From positions 744,001 through 808,000 of the forward strand of contig NZ_JACHZR010000002.1 in the NCBI RefSeq assembly GCF_014193695.1: 64,000 nucleotides of DNA, in the 5' to 3' direction. Numbering within the stretch: the first letter of the stretch is position 1; each line of letters starts with the position of its first letter. Source of the stretch: Rhizobium sp. BK316 (GTDB lineage: Bacteria; Pseudomonadota; Alphaproteobacteria; Rhizobiales; Rhizobiaceae). Below the pieces are notes generated by a model. That model did not search any database. It saw only the letters and a list, made by a program, of their open reading frames with translations, and was not told the DNA's origin. Shown one piece after another: positions 54,106-62,739 of this stretch. The translations under genes and the position numbers were made by a program.

Positions 54106-55448
54106 TAACCGCCAGTCACGAAGTCGAGGAGCAGTTTGACGTTGAGGCCGGCAATCACCACGGCAACTACATAGGCGATGGCGCTCAGCCACTTCGGTGC
54201 CACCAACTCGCCCATCTTCGCCTTGCTCGCCGTGAACATCACGAGCGGGAAGACAGCGAAGGAAAGCTGCAGGCTGAGCACCACCTGGGTCAGGATCAGC
54301 AGTTCCGCCGTGCCTTGATCGCCATACCAGATCGTCACGAAAGCCGCGGGAACGATCGCGATGGCGCGGGTGATCAGGCGCCGCACCCACGGCTTCAGCC
54401 GGATTTTCAGGAAGCCTTCCATGACGATCTGCCCGGCAAGCGTGGCGGTGACCGTGGAGTTCAGGCCGCAGCAGAGCAGCGCAATGCCGAAGAGGGTCGG
54501 CGCAATCGCAAGGCCGAGCAGCGGCGACAGCAGCGAATGCGCCTCACCAAGTTCCACCACGTCTGTCTTGCCGTTGGCATTGAAGGCGGCCGCGGCAAGG
54601 ATCAGGATCGAGGCGTTGATCAGGAGTGCGAAGCAGAGAGCCACGGTGGAGTCTAGCGTCGCAAAGGTCAGCGCTTCCTTCTTCTCTGGCACGGTATGGC
54701 CGTAGGAGCGTGTCTGCACGATGCCGGAGTGAAGGTAGAGATTGTGCGGCATCACGGTCGCGCCGAGAATACCGAGCGCCAGGTAGAGCATTTCCGGATT
54801 GGTGACGACCTCGGTCGTGGGGAAGAAGCCCTTGATGACGGCGCCCCATTGCGGGTCGGCAAGGAAGATCTGCACCGCAAAGCAGATCGCGATGACGCCG
54901 AGCAGCGTGATGATGAAGGCCTCCATCCAGCGGAAGCCGAGCCTCTGCAGCAGAAGGATGACGAAGACGTCGAGCGCGGTGATCAGCACGCCGATTTCGA
55001 GCGGAATTCCAAAAAGCAGATTGAGACCGATCGCCGTGCCGATCACCTCTGCGATATCGGTGGCGATGATGGCGATTTCCGCAAAGGCCCAGAGCGGCAC
55101 TGCGACATAGCTTGGATAGGCATCGCGACAGGCCTGCGCCAGGTCGCGGCCGGAGCCGATCGCAAGACGCGCGCAAAGCGATTGAAGCACGATTGCCATG
55201 ATGTTCGAAAGCAGTGCGACGGTGAGCAGCGCATAGCCGAACTTCGATCCGCCGGCGAGCGAGGTCGCCCAGTTGCCGGGGTCCATGTAGCCGACCGCAA
55301 CCATGTAGCCCGGGCCGAGGAAGGCTGCCGCGCGCCGCCACGTGGAGCTGTGCCGCCCCGTACCAACCGTACGGTAGACGTCGGAGAGTGAAGCTTCCCC
55401 GCGCTCGGTCCGCCAGCCGCCCTTTGCATTCGGATTTATAATGTCCAT
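54105..55448 (-). CDS. mntH: Nramp-family divalent metal transporter MntH
   Basis: A 447-residue proton-coupled Mn2+/Fe2+ importer. Metal-site motifs are [16 protein letters not shown] (D-P-G-N, helix 1) and [13 protein letters not shown] (M-P-H, helix 6); about eleven hydrophobic helices. ATG 55448 has GGTGAG eight bases upstream. A perfect inverted repeat overlapping the probable promoter region indicates metal-dependent repression. Confidence 0.94.
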   Translation of the reverse strand: MDIINPNAKGGWRTERGEASLSDVYRTVGTGRHSSTWRRAAAFLGPGYMVAVGYMDPGNWATSLAGGSKFGYALLTVALLSNIMAIVLQSLCARLAIGSGRDLAQACRDAYPSYVAVPLWAFAEIAIIATDIAEVIGTAIGLNLLFGIPLEIGVLITALDVFVILLLQRLGFRWMEAFIITLLGVIAICFAVQIFLADPQWGAVIKGFFPTTEVVTNPEMLYLALGILGATVMPHNLYLHSGIVQTRSYGHTVPEKKEALTFATLDSTVALCFALLINASILILAAAAFNANGKTDVVELGEAHSLLSPLLGLAIAPTLFGIALLCCGLNSTVTATLAGQIVMEGFLKIRLKPWVRRLITRAIAIVPAAFVTIWYGDQGTAELLILTQVVLSLQLSFAVFPLVMFTASKAKMGELVAPKWLSAIAYVVAVVIAGLNVKLLLDFVTGG

Positions 55449-55490
55449 GCCATTCTCACCTGTTTGCCAGGCCGGCACTATGCCTGATTA

Positions 55491-55511
55491 GAATGACAAT
55501 GCAAGTCATTC
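55491..55511. promoter_or_regulatory. Operator upstream of mntH (Mur/RirA-type candidate)
   Basis: Perfect inverted repeat GAATGAC-N7-GTCATTC, 43 bases upstream of the mntH start. It contains TGA-N9-TCA, the form described for RirA iron-responsive operators, and TTGCATTG, which recalls rhizobial Mur sites. A minus-strand CTTGCA-N17-CATAGT promoter would place its -35 inside the repeat, suiting repression. Confidence 0.6.
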
Positions 55512-55640
55512 GCAATAAGGAATCGGAGAACGACGTTTTGGAAACGTAGCCATTGCGTTTGTCGCTGCAGCGCATACATGCAATGCCCTTGTAATGTGCA
55601 TATGCATGCTGGCGCTGCCGATCATGGTGAAGGAAGAGAA

Positions 55641-56501
55641 ATGGCTGGATTTCTGAGAAAGCTGATGCCGAAGCGGTTTCGCGCGGACGGGATCGTCATC
55701 CCCGTCGTCAGGCTGCAGGGCGCGATCATCAGTGGTGGCGGCCAATTCCGCCCGACCCTCAATCTCGCCAATGTCGCGCCGGTTCTGGAGAAGGCCTTCT
55801 CCGTGAAGGACACGCCCGCCGTTGCCATCTCCATCAATTCGCCCGGCGGCTCGCCTGTCCAGTCCCGCCTCATCTTCACGCGCATCCGCGAACTTGCGCG
55901 CGAAAAGCAGAAGAAGGTGTTGGTCTTCGTGGAAGATGTCGCGGCGTCCGGCGGCTACATGATCGCGCTGGCGGGCGATGAGATCATCGCCGACCCGACG
56001 TCCATCGTCGGCTCGATCGGTGTCGTCTCGGGCGGTTTCGGTTTTCCGGAACTATTGAAGAAGATTGGCGTGGAACGTCGCGTCTATACGGCCGGTGAAA
56101 ATAAGGTGATCCTCGACCCCTTCCAGCCCGAGAAGGAAAAGGACATCGAATATCTGAAGAGCCTGCAGCTCGAGATCCACCAGGTCTTCATCTCCATGGT
56201 GCGCGAGCGGCGCACCGGCAAGCTGACGGATGATACGACCGTCTTTTCCGGCCTCTTCTGGAGCGGCACGCGCGGCCTGGAGCTCGGCCTCATCGATGGG
56301 CTCGGCGACATGCGCCAGGAACTGAAGAAACGCTATGGCCCGAAGACGAAGCTGCAGCTCGTTACGGCCACTCGCGGCCTGCTCGGCCGCCGTATTCCCG
56401 GTATCTCGCCGGTCTCGCTCGAAAGCGCGGCATCAGGCCTCGCATCGGGGCTTGTCGAAGCGGCTGAGGAAAGAGCATTGTGGAGCCGTTACGGGCTTTG
56501 A
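55641..56501 (+). CDS. S49-family serine peptidase (SppA/SohB-like)
   Basis: A 286-residue peptidase. The nucleophile is Ser103 in VFVEDVAASGGYMIALAGDEI, and Lys155 in YTAGENKVILDPF is the general base; the 52-residue spacing equals that of B. subtilis SppA. ISINSPGGSPVQS and TSIVGSIGVVSGGFGF complete the fold. There is no clear N-terminal membrane helix, unlike typical SppA. ATG 55641 follows AGGAAGAG. It is followed by a small membrane-protein gene 18 bases on. Confidence 0.9.
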   Translation: MAGFLRKLMPKRFRADGIVIPVVRLQGAIISGGGQFRPTLNLANVAPVLEKAFSVKDTPAVAISINSPGGSPVQSRLIFTRIRELAREKQKKVLVFVEDVAASGGYMIALAGDEIIADPTSIVGSIGVVSGGFGFPELLKKIGVERRVYTAGENKVILDPFQPEKEKDIEYLKSLQLEIHQVFISMVRERRTGKLTDDTTVFSGLFWSGTRGLELGLIDGLGDMRQELKKRYGPKTKLQLVTATRGLLGRRIPGISPVSLESAASGLASGLVEAAEERALWSRYGL

Positions 56502-56519
56502 CGGGAGAAACGAGGGGAC

Positions 56520-56711
56520 ATGGCACAGCTTATCACGTTATTGATCCTCGTCTGCGTGGGCTGGTGGCTGTATCGCCGCTTCGTCTCTGATGCGCGGAAG
56601 CTTGCTGAAAAATCCCGCCGCGCCGAGAAGGAGCGGCAGACCGGAGCTATCGGCACGCTGGTGAAGGACCCGGCGACGGGTGAATATCGCCTCAAGCGGG
56701 AAGACGAATAG
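56520..56711 (+). CDS. Small single-helix membrane protein
   Basis: A 63-residue protein with one N-terminal helix (ITLLILVCVGWWLYRRF), a charged region and TGAIGTLVKDPATGEYRLKRED. GAGGGGAC precedes ATG 56520. Its position directly after the S49 peptidase suggests co-expression; function unknown. Confidence 0.75.
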   Translation: MAQLITLLILVCVGWWLYRRFVSDARKLAEKSRRAEKERQTGAIGTLVKDPATGEYRLKREDE

Positions 56712-56736
56712 AAGCTTCCTGGGAAGACAGCATAAT

Positions 56737-56760
56737 GATATACATAAATAAAAGTATATC
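56737..56760. promoter_or_regulatory. Operator/promoter of the toxin-antitoxin pair
   Basis: Perfect inverted repeat GATATAC-N10-GTATATC in an AT-rich stretch, ending 11 bases before the antitoxin ATG. This is the usual position for autoregulation by an AbrB-type antitoxin or its toxin complex. Confidence 0.75.
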
Positions 56761-56771
56761 CTGAGGTGACC

Positions 56772-57002
56772 ATGCAAGTCGCAAAATGGGGAAATAGCCT
56801 GGCGGTCCGCATCCCTGCGAAAGTTGCCGATGCTCTGGGGCTGAAGGAAGGCGACGATGTCGTCGTACGCATCGCCGAGGACAATGCCTTCGAAATAAAG
56901 AGGGACGATAGCCGCGAAAGGGCATTGGAAAGAATTAGACGCTTCAGGCGCAAGCTGCCGCCGGACTGGAAGTTTGATCGCGACGAAGCAAACGCTCGCT
57001 GA
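56772..57002 (+). CDS. AbrB/MazE-type antitoxin (VapB-like)
   Basis: A 76-residue SpoVT/AbrB swapped-hairpin DNA-binding protein: MQVAKWGNSLAVRIPAKVADALGLKEGDDVVVRIA (residues 1-35), then a basic tail RRFRRKLPPDWKFDRDEANAR that should wrap the toxin. ATG 56772 follows GAGGTGACC. Its stop overlaps the toxin ATG by one base (TGATG). Confidence 0.9.
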   Translation: MQVAKWGNSLAVRIPAKVADALGLKEGDDVVVRIAEDNAFEIKRDDSRERALERIRRFRRKLPPDWKFDRDEANAR

Positions 57003-57394
57003 TGCCTTTTATAGACACAAACATCGTGGTCTATGCGTTCAGCGATGACGTTCGGTCGGATAAGGCGCAAGCATTGCTCGCCGCTTCGCCGGTCATCAGC
57101 GCTCAGGTACTGAACGAGTTTGCCAATATCGGCCGCAAGAAGCTGGCTATGTCATGGTCCGAAATTCGGGAGGCGGTGGGAAGCATTCTAATATTGGTGT
57201 CAGCAGTTGTGGCGCTGGATGACGATCTTACCATCGCCGCGCTCGATCTTGCCGACCATTATCGCTTTTCATTCTATGACGCCCTGATTGTCGCTGCCGC
57301 TCTCAGGGCCGGTTGCGACCAACTCTATTCCGAAGACATGCAGGCCGGATTGATTGTCGAAAAGCAACTGACGATCGTCAATCCGTTTCTGTAG
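57002..57394 (+). CDS. PIN-domain toxin (VapC-like)
   Basis: A 130-residue PIN ribonuclease. Acidic residues expected to bind Mg are Asp5 (FIDTNIVVYAFS), Glu39 (VLNEFANIGRKK), Asp93 (FSFYDALIVAAAL) and Asp112 (LYSEDMQAG). All are present, so the toxin appears intact. VapC enzymes cleave tRNA or rRNA. It is coupled to the antitoxin by a one-base overlap and sits between the S49 peptidase group and glyQ. Confidence 0.92.
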   Translation: MPFIDTNIVVYAFSDDVRSDKAQALLAASPVISAQVLNEFANIGRKKLAMSWSEIREAVGSILILVSAVVALDDDLTIAALDLADHYRFSFYDALIVAAALRAGCDQLYSEDMQAGLIVEKQLTIVNPFL

Positions 57395-57478
57395 CGTACT
57401 CGGACGGCGAGGCCCTTGACCCCTGTCGCCCTCCGTGGCACCTGTCGCGCTCATATTCCAAGCAACCGGTACCGTCCC

Positions 57479-58438
57479 ATGTCTGCTGCCATTCCCGATC
57501 ACATGAACCCCAAGCGCTCCTTCCAGGCGCTGATCCTGACCCTGCATAATTACTGGGCGGACAAGGGTTGTGCGGTTCTGCAGCCCTATGACATGGAAGT
57601 CGGCGCCGGCACCTTCCACCCGGCCACTACGTTGCGCGCGCTCGGCCCGAAGCCGTGGAAGGCAGCCTATGTCCAGCCGTCCCGTCGTCCCTCCGACGGC
57701 CGCTACGGCGAGAACCCGAACCGCCTGCAGCATTATTACCAGTACCAGGTCATCCTGAAGCCGAACCCGCCGAACCTGCAGGAGCTTTATCTCGGATCGC
57801 TCGCCGCCATCGGCCTCGATCCGCTGCTGCACGATATCCGCTTCGTCGAGGACGATTGGGAAAGCCCGACGCTCGGTGCCTGGGGCCTTGGTTGGGAATG
57901 CTGGTGCGACGGCATGGAAGTCTCGCAGTTCACCTATTTCCAGCAGATCTGCGGCATCGAATGCTCGCCGGTTGCGGGTGAACTGACCTACGGTCTCGAG
58001 CGCCTCGCCATGTATGTGCAGGGCGTCGACAACGTCTACGACCTGAACTTCAATGGCCGCGAAGGCGACGAGAAGATCAGCTATGGCGATGTCTTCCTGC
58101 AGGCCGAGCAGGAATATTCCCGCCATAATTTCGAATTCGCCAATACCGAGATGCTGCATCGCCATTTCATCGATGCCGAGAAGGAATGCCAGGCGCTGCT
58201 CGCCGCCGGCGCGCCGGGCGACAATGCCAACCAGCGCCTGCACAAATGCGTCTTCCCGGCCTACGACCAATGCATCAAGGCCAGCCACGTCTTCAACCTG
58301 CTCGATGCCCGCGGTGTTATCTCCGTGACCGAACGCCAGAGCTACATCCTGCGCGTGCGCACGCTCGCCAAAGCCTGCGGCGAAGCCTTCCTGCTGACTG
58401 ATGCCGGCGGCGTCAACCTGAACAGCGAGGCGGCATGA
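57479..58438 (+). CDS. glyQ: Glycyl-tRNA synthetase alpha subunit
   Basis: A 319-residue class II synthetase alpha chain of the bacterial alpha2-beta2 type. Motifs are [69 protein letters not shown] and [25 protein letters not shown] 57479 is used; ATG 57503 is an alternative, and neither has a strong ribosome site. The beta gene glyS does not follow directly; a kinase pseudogene and other genes intervene, so glyS must lie beyond the window. Confidence 0.95.
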   Translation: MSAAIPDHMNPKRSFQALILTLHNYWADKGCAVLQPYDMEVGAGTFHPATTLRALGPKPWKAAYVQPSRRPSDGRYGENPNRLQHYYQYQVILKPNPPNLQELYLGSLAAIGLDPLLHDIRFVEDDWESPTLGAWGLGWECWCDGMEVSQFTYFQQICGIECSPVAGELTYGLERLAMYVQGVDNVYDLNFNGREGDEKISYGDVFLQAEQEYSRHNFEFANTEMLHRHFIDAEKECQALLAAGAPGDNANQRLHKCVFPAYDQCIKASHVFNLLDARGVISVTERQSYILRVRTLAKACGEAFLLTDAGGVNLNSEAA

Positions 58439-58694
58439 CGCAAAAGCCTGCTAGCCGTATCGTCTGGCAAGGCACCGGGAAGTTGACTGTCGGCCGCTTG
58501 CTGGCGAAAAGCTTGGGCGCGCGGCTCATCGCCGATCCGAGGCGCTCAAGCTGACGGATACGGCGAGGCTGCAGCAGCTCCGGGCAACCTATAAATTGCT
58601 GCGCGGGCTGGCTGAACACACGGTCGAAATCGATACGACGGACCTTTCGCCGGAGCGGACGGCGGCTCGAATTCTCGCGCATATCAGTGGTTGA
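58435..58694 (+). pseudogene. Broken P-loop kinase gene
   Basis: The ATG overlaps the glyQ stop (ATGA). Frame 1 reads a kinase-like start, IVWQGTGKLTVGRLLAKSLGARLIA, like the G-x4-GKT-VGRLLA motif of nucleotide/shikimate kinases but with the P-loop damaged, and stops at 58552. A second frame continues RSEALKLTDTARLQQLRATYKLLRGLAEHTVEIDTTDLSPERTAARILAHISG to the stop at 58692, like the C-terminus of such kinases. The middle of the protein is missing. This looks like an internal deletion plus frameshift. From 58695 to 58873 nothing further is seen. Confidence 0.6.
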
Positions 58695-58873
58695 CGACAG
58701 CCGAGATCCTGCGTCGTTGCCCGAAGATTTCCGCGAAACCTTGCCGTGCTGGCGGCGTCAACTGACGAGCGACTCGAAAATTCCCGTCGCTTCAGGGCCA
58801 ACCTTCTTTTGTATTGCGTAAAACACCACTACGTTGTCAGCTGTTGTGACAACGTAAGCTTCGGTATCTCTTT

Positions 58874-60676
58874 TTGAAGAACGATATTCTTTACTTTAAA
58901 TTTTCAGATGAGAATTTCGCCGCCAAGGTGTTGCGTCTTTTAGCATGGCCCATCTTATGCGCCATGCTGGTCGTTCTGACGTCGTGCAGCGATTTTGACA
59001 AGGAGTTCACGGTCCAGTCGGCAAACAGTACGGTTGAAGTCTACACCGACGGCACTGGCTTCGTGTCGGAGTTCTTCGACATCGCAGTAAAAAAGGCAGA
59101 AAATTACGGCGGCGTCTACGTCGATATCCCTCAACGTTTCACGGATGCGTCAGGGGGTGTTCACTGGCGAGATTTCCAATTGGCCGCAGCCCGGCGCGAC
59201 GGACGCGACGAATACTTTTCCCGGGAAAACAACGTACCGGGCTACTCGATCTACATCGGAGCGGAGCACTGCAAAAACTGCTCTGCAGATCTGCCCACCG
59301 GTCTTACAAAGATCCAGATCGTTTACTGGCTCGGACGCCTGGTTCGTCAGGAAGGCGGCCGCGAGGTTCTCTTCCTGCCTGCCTATATGGGCCGCGTGCA
59401 CGGCCAGGGTGCCAAAAAAACGCTGACTCTGAAGCTGCCGCCAGGGGGAACGTTGCGCCCTTCGCAACAGGATCGGACGGCGGCCTATGACGTGGTGAGG
59501 AGCGCACCGAATGAGATCCAGGTGTCTATTCCAGCAGGTAAAGGGGACCGAGTCCTACCTAACATCGAGGTCGAATATCCCGCTGGGACCTTTGTGACCG
59601 TAACGAGTGGCAAGCGGGTAGAGTGGTGGCTCTCCGATCACTTTCTCCCATTCATCAGCATTTCGGGACTGCTCATCGCCGGTCTGTTTATCCTCAATAG
59701 GTGGCGGGGCTGGCGATTGCCTGCATGTTCGATTGCTGTCGATAGCAAGGAGACGGAGAGCATATCGCCTGCTCTAGCCGCCTATTTATTCTTGGACTGG
59801 AAGCCCGGTGCTGCAAAGGCGGCCTTCATGGCGTCTGCCTGCCATCTCGCAATGAAAAGAATGCTTCGCCTTTCTGGCCTCGGCGAGGATTGCGAAGCTT
59901 CGGATTTGTCTGCCAGACAGGTGCGGAAGAAGGGTAAGGTGGCGCGCGCCAGATGGTACGGTCTTCCAGCTGTGACGCGTTCGGTATTTGGCCGAATTGA
60001 AGGGGAACGGCCTGTCAATGACCGGCGGACAGTCGTAAATGCCCTGTACGGTTTCGAACGTGACTTGCATCAGATCGTCGCTGAGGAATATCGGAAAATC
60101 AGAGGCGGTGTTGATCGAACACGGCTGGCAACTGCGGCTATCATTCTGGCCCTTGGCGTTGCCGTCGCCTATTTTACCGGTCTTTTGCGCTATTCCGCCG
60201 CCATCTCAGGGTTATTGTTGATTGTTTTTGTGGTTGTAACCATATTCCGCCATCCTGAGCGGTTTCCTGTGGCAACCGGCACCGCCGAGCAGTTCAAGCA
60301 GGCGCTTGGTTTGATGGTGGGTCTTCCGGTGATGGTGATTGTTGCACTTGTTTATATCGGCACGACTGAGGTGATCAGCGAACAGTGGCCGTATCTGATG
60401 GCGATCTTGCTGCACATTGCCGGCATCATTGCGGTTTTGGCGATGTTGCGCATGCCAACGTCGAAGCAGCGGCGGATCCGCAACAACATTCTAAATTTGA
60501 GTCGTTATTTCAACGGCGAGATGGATGGCCCGGCAATGTCGGTCGAATGCTACGAGCACTATCTCCCGTTCGCGGTTGCGCTTGATGTCGAGCAACGCTG
60601 GACCGAACGCTTCAATCTGTGGCGAGAGAGCCAAAAGATGGATGCCTATGCTCCGGATTGGCGGATCAGTTCTTAG
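58874..60676 (+). CDS. DUF2207 lipoprotein-type membrane protein
   Basis: A 600-residue protein. An N-terminal export signal ends in the lipobox L-T-S-C (Cys38), then a DUF2207-like extracytoplasmic beta domain (FTVQSANSTVEVYTDGTGFVSEFFDI, GVYVDIPQRF) to about residue 250. A membrane helix (FISISGLLIAGLFILN), a cytosolic part and four more helices follow (TAAIILALGVAVAYFTG, ISGLLLIVFVVVTIF). Start TTG 58874. It is much less like the second DUF2207 gene at 62740 than a simple duplicate would be. Function unknown. Confidence 0.72.
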   Translation: MKNDILYFKFSDENFAAKVLRLLAWPILCAMLVVLTSCSDFDKEFTVQSANSTVEVYTDGTGFVSEFFDIAVKKAENYGGVYVDIPQRFTDASGGVHWRDFQLAAARRDGRDEYFSRENNVPGYSIYIGAEHCKNCSADLPTGLTKIQIVYWLGRLVRQEGGREVLFLPAYMGRVHGQGAKKTLTLKLPPGGTLRPSQQDRTAAYDVVRSAPNEIQVSIPAGKGDRVLPNIEVEYPAGTFVTVTSGKRVEWWLSDHFLPFISISGLLIAGLFILNRWRGWRLPACSIAVDSKETESISPALAAYLFLDWKPGAAKAAFMASACHLAMKRMLRLSGLGEDCEASDLSARQVRKKGKVARARWYGLPAVTRSVFGRIEGERPVNDRRTVVNALYGFERDLHQIVAEEYRKIRGGVDRTRLATAAIILALGVAVAYFTGLLRYSAAISGLLLIVFVVVTIFRHPERFPVATGTAEQFKQALGLMVGLPVMVIVALVYIGTTEVISEQWPYLMAILLHIAGIIAVLAMLRMPTSKQRRIRNNILNLSRYFNGEMDGPAMSVECYEHYLPFAVALDVEQRWTERFNLWRESQKMDAYAPDWRISS

Positions 60677-60787
60677 AGACATTGTGAATTCGAAGTCTGC
60701 TTGAATTCCGCGAAGACGTCCGCGCCGAGATGACTTTCCCAACCCGAATCACTAACGTGCGATCATCAAATCGGGGAGCCCATCTGC

Positions 60788-61339
60788 ATGTACGTGATAC
60801 TCGCTATTCTCGTCGTCATCGCACTCTACGTCGTCTTCATCTACAACGGCCTGGTACGCTCCCGGCAGATGGCGGAGGAAGCCTGGTCGGGCATCGACGT
60901 CCAGCTCAAGCGCCGCGCGGACCTGATCCCGAACCTGATCGAGACGGTTAAAGGCTATGCCGCCCACGAGAAAAACACGCTCGAAGAGGTCGTCGAACTC
61001 AGGAACAAGGCGCAGGCCGTTCCCGCTGGCGATGTGGCCGGCAGGGCGCAGGCGGAAGGTCTGCTCGGCCAGGCGCTCGGCCGTGTGTTGGCGCTCGCCG
61101 AAGCCTATCCCGATCTCAAGGCCAACCAGAATTTCTCCGAGCTTCAGGCCTCGCTGGAAACGATGGAAAGCGAAATCCAGATGGCGCGGCGCTATTACAA
61201 TGGCGCTGCCCGCGATCTGAACGTCAAGGTCGAGAGCTTCCCGTCGAACCTCGTCGCCGGCCAGTTCGGCTTCTCCAAGCGCGAATATTTCGAAATCGCC
61301 AACGAGGCGGACCGCGCCGTACCGACGGTCAAGTTCTGA
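60788..61339 (+). CDS. LemA family protein
   Basis: A 183-residue protein anchored by an N-terminal helix (YVILAILVVIALYVVFIYNGL). The helical LemA core follows: AEEAWSGIDVQLKRRADLIPNLIETVKGYAAHE, LETMESEIQMARRYYNGAARDLNVKVESFPSNLVAGQFGFSKREYFE. LemA genes commonly stand next to DUF2207 and TPM-domain genes; their function is not settled. It lies between two DUF2207 genes here, with aroA interposed before the second. Confidence 0.92.
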   Translation: MYVILAILVVIALYVVFIYNGLVRSRQMAEEAWSGIDVQLKRRADLIPNLIETVKGYAAHEKNTLEEVVELRNKAQAVPAGDVAGRAQAEGLLGQALGRVLALAEAYPDLKANQNFSELQASLETMESEIQMARRYYNGAARDLNVKVESFPSNLVAGQFGFSKREYFEIANEADRAVPTVKF

Positions 61340-61422
61340 CCTTTGTCTTTGCGCAAAAACTGCTATGAGCAGTCCGACAAGGCCGTCCACGGCCGCTGCA
61401 ATCGACAGAAGAGACAAGCGCA

Positions 61423-62694
61423 ATGAGTAAAGCCAAGCTCACCATCATCCCGCCGGGCAAGCCGCTGGCCGGTCGTGCCGTGCCGCCGGGCTCGAAGTCG
61501 ATCACCAATCGTGCGCTGCTGCTGGCAGGCCTTGCCAAGGGCACGAGCCGGCTGACCGGCGCGCTGAAGAGCGACGACACGAAATATATGGCCGAGGCGC
61601 TCAGGGCCATGGGTGTGCAGATCGACGAGCCCGATGAGACGACCTTCGTCGTGACCGGCAGTGGTAAGCTTCATCAGCCGAAAGCGCCGCTCTTCCTCGG
61701 CAATGCCGGCACGGCGACGCGTTTCCTGACGGCTGCCGTTGCCTCCGTCGAAGGCACGGTGGTGGTCGATGGCGACGAGCATATGCGCAAGCGGCCGATC
61801 GGCCCGCTGGTTGCAGCGCTGAAGTCACTTGGACTTGATGCGGAGGCGCCGACCGGCTGCCCGCCGGTGACCGTGCGCGGCAACGGGCATTTCGCTTCGG
61901 GCCGTGTTGAGATCGATGCGGGGCTGTCGAGCCAGTATGTATCCGCGCTTCTGATGGCGGCACCGCTTGCTAAGCAAGGCGCCAATGCGCCTGTCACGAT
62001 TGCGCTTGCCGGTACCGATATCGGCGCCCGCGGTTATGTCGATCTGACACTTGCCGCCATGGAAGCCTTCGGCGCCAAGGTGGAACAGCTCGATGCGGCG
62101 ACCTGGCGTGTCCAGCCGACCGGCTATACAGCAGCCGATTTCGTCATCGAGCCGGATGCATCCGCAGCGACTTATCTCTGGGCGGCCGAAGTTTTGAGCG
62201 GCGGCAAGATCGACCTTGGCGTGGCGAACGATGCCTTCACCCAGCCGGATGCCAAGGCTTATGAGACGATCGCCAAGTTCCCGCATCTGCCGGCCGAAAT
62301 AGACGGTTCGCAGATGCAGGACGCTGTGCCGACGATCGCCGTTCTCGCCGCTTTCAACGAGACGCCGGTCCGCTTCGTCGGCATCGCCAACCTGCGCGTC
62401 AAGGAATGCGACCGTATTCGTGCCGTGTCGACGGGGCTCAACAATATCCGCGAAGGTCTGGCAGTCGAGGAAGGTGACGATCTGATCGTCCATTCCGATC
62501 CCGATCTCGCGGGTCAGACGCTGCCGGCCGAGATCGACACCTTTGCCGACCATCGCATCGCCATGAGTTTTGCGCTTGCCGGCCTGAAGATCGATGGCAT
62601 CACGATTCTCGACCCTGACTGCGTCGGCAAGACCTTCCCGGCTTACTGGCGCACGCTTGCGGGGCTGGGGGTAGCCTACAAAGACGAGGCCTAG
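61423..62694 (+). CDS. aroA: 3-phosphoshikimate 1-carboxyvinyltransferase (EPSP synthase)
   Basis: A 423-residue shikimate-pathway enzyme joining shikimate 3-phosphate and PEP. Active-site residues are present: Lys25, Ser26 and Arg30 in VPPGSKSITNRALLL, the Asp in SQMQDAVPT, Lys-Glu in LRVKECDRIRA, Arg in DHRIAMSFAL and Lys in CVGKTFPAYW. The PEP loop reads LGNAGTATRFL (residues 92-102), with Gly96, Thr97 and Arg100 in E. coli numbering but Phe at 101 where E. coli has Pro. Motifs are class I-like. Rhizobia usually have another aroA next to cmk-rpsA, so this may be a paralogue. Confidence 0.9.
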   Translation: MSKAKLTIIPPGKPLAGRAVPPGSKSITNRALLLAGLAKGTSRLTGALKSDDTKYMAEALRAMGVQIDEPDETTFVVTGSGKLHQPKAPLFLGNAGTATRFLTAAVASVEGTVVVDGDEHMRKRPIGPLVAALKSLGLDAEAPTGCPPVTVRGNGHFASGRVEIDAGLSSQYVSALLMAAPLAKQGANAPVTIALAGTDIGARGYVDLTLAAMEAFGAKVEQLDAATWRVQPTGYTAADFVIEPDASAATYLWAAEVLSGGKIDLGVANDAFTQPDAKAYETIAKFPHLPAEIDGSQMQDAVPTIAVLAAFNETPVRFVGIANLRVKECDRIRAVSTGLNNIREGLAVEEGDDLIVHSDPDLAGQTLPAEIDTFADHRIAMSFALAGLKIDGITILDPDCVGKTFPAYWRTLAGLGVAYKDEA

Positions 62695-62739
62695 GGATCG
62701 CGAGACGCCATAGGCTGAACCGCAATCGGGGGAGGGGAC

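Noticed and set aside
58413..58801. Minus-strand frames after glyQ (58413-58682, 58589-58801)
   Set aside because: They oppose the kinase remnant, which shows recognisable kinase-like residues on the plus strand.
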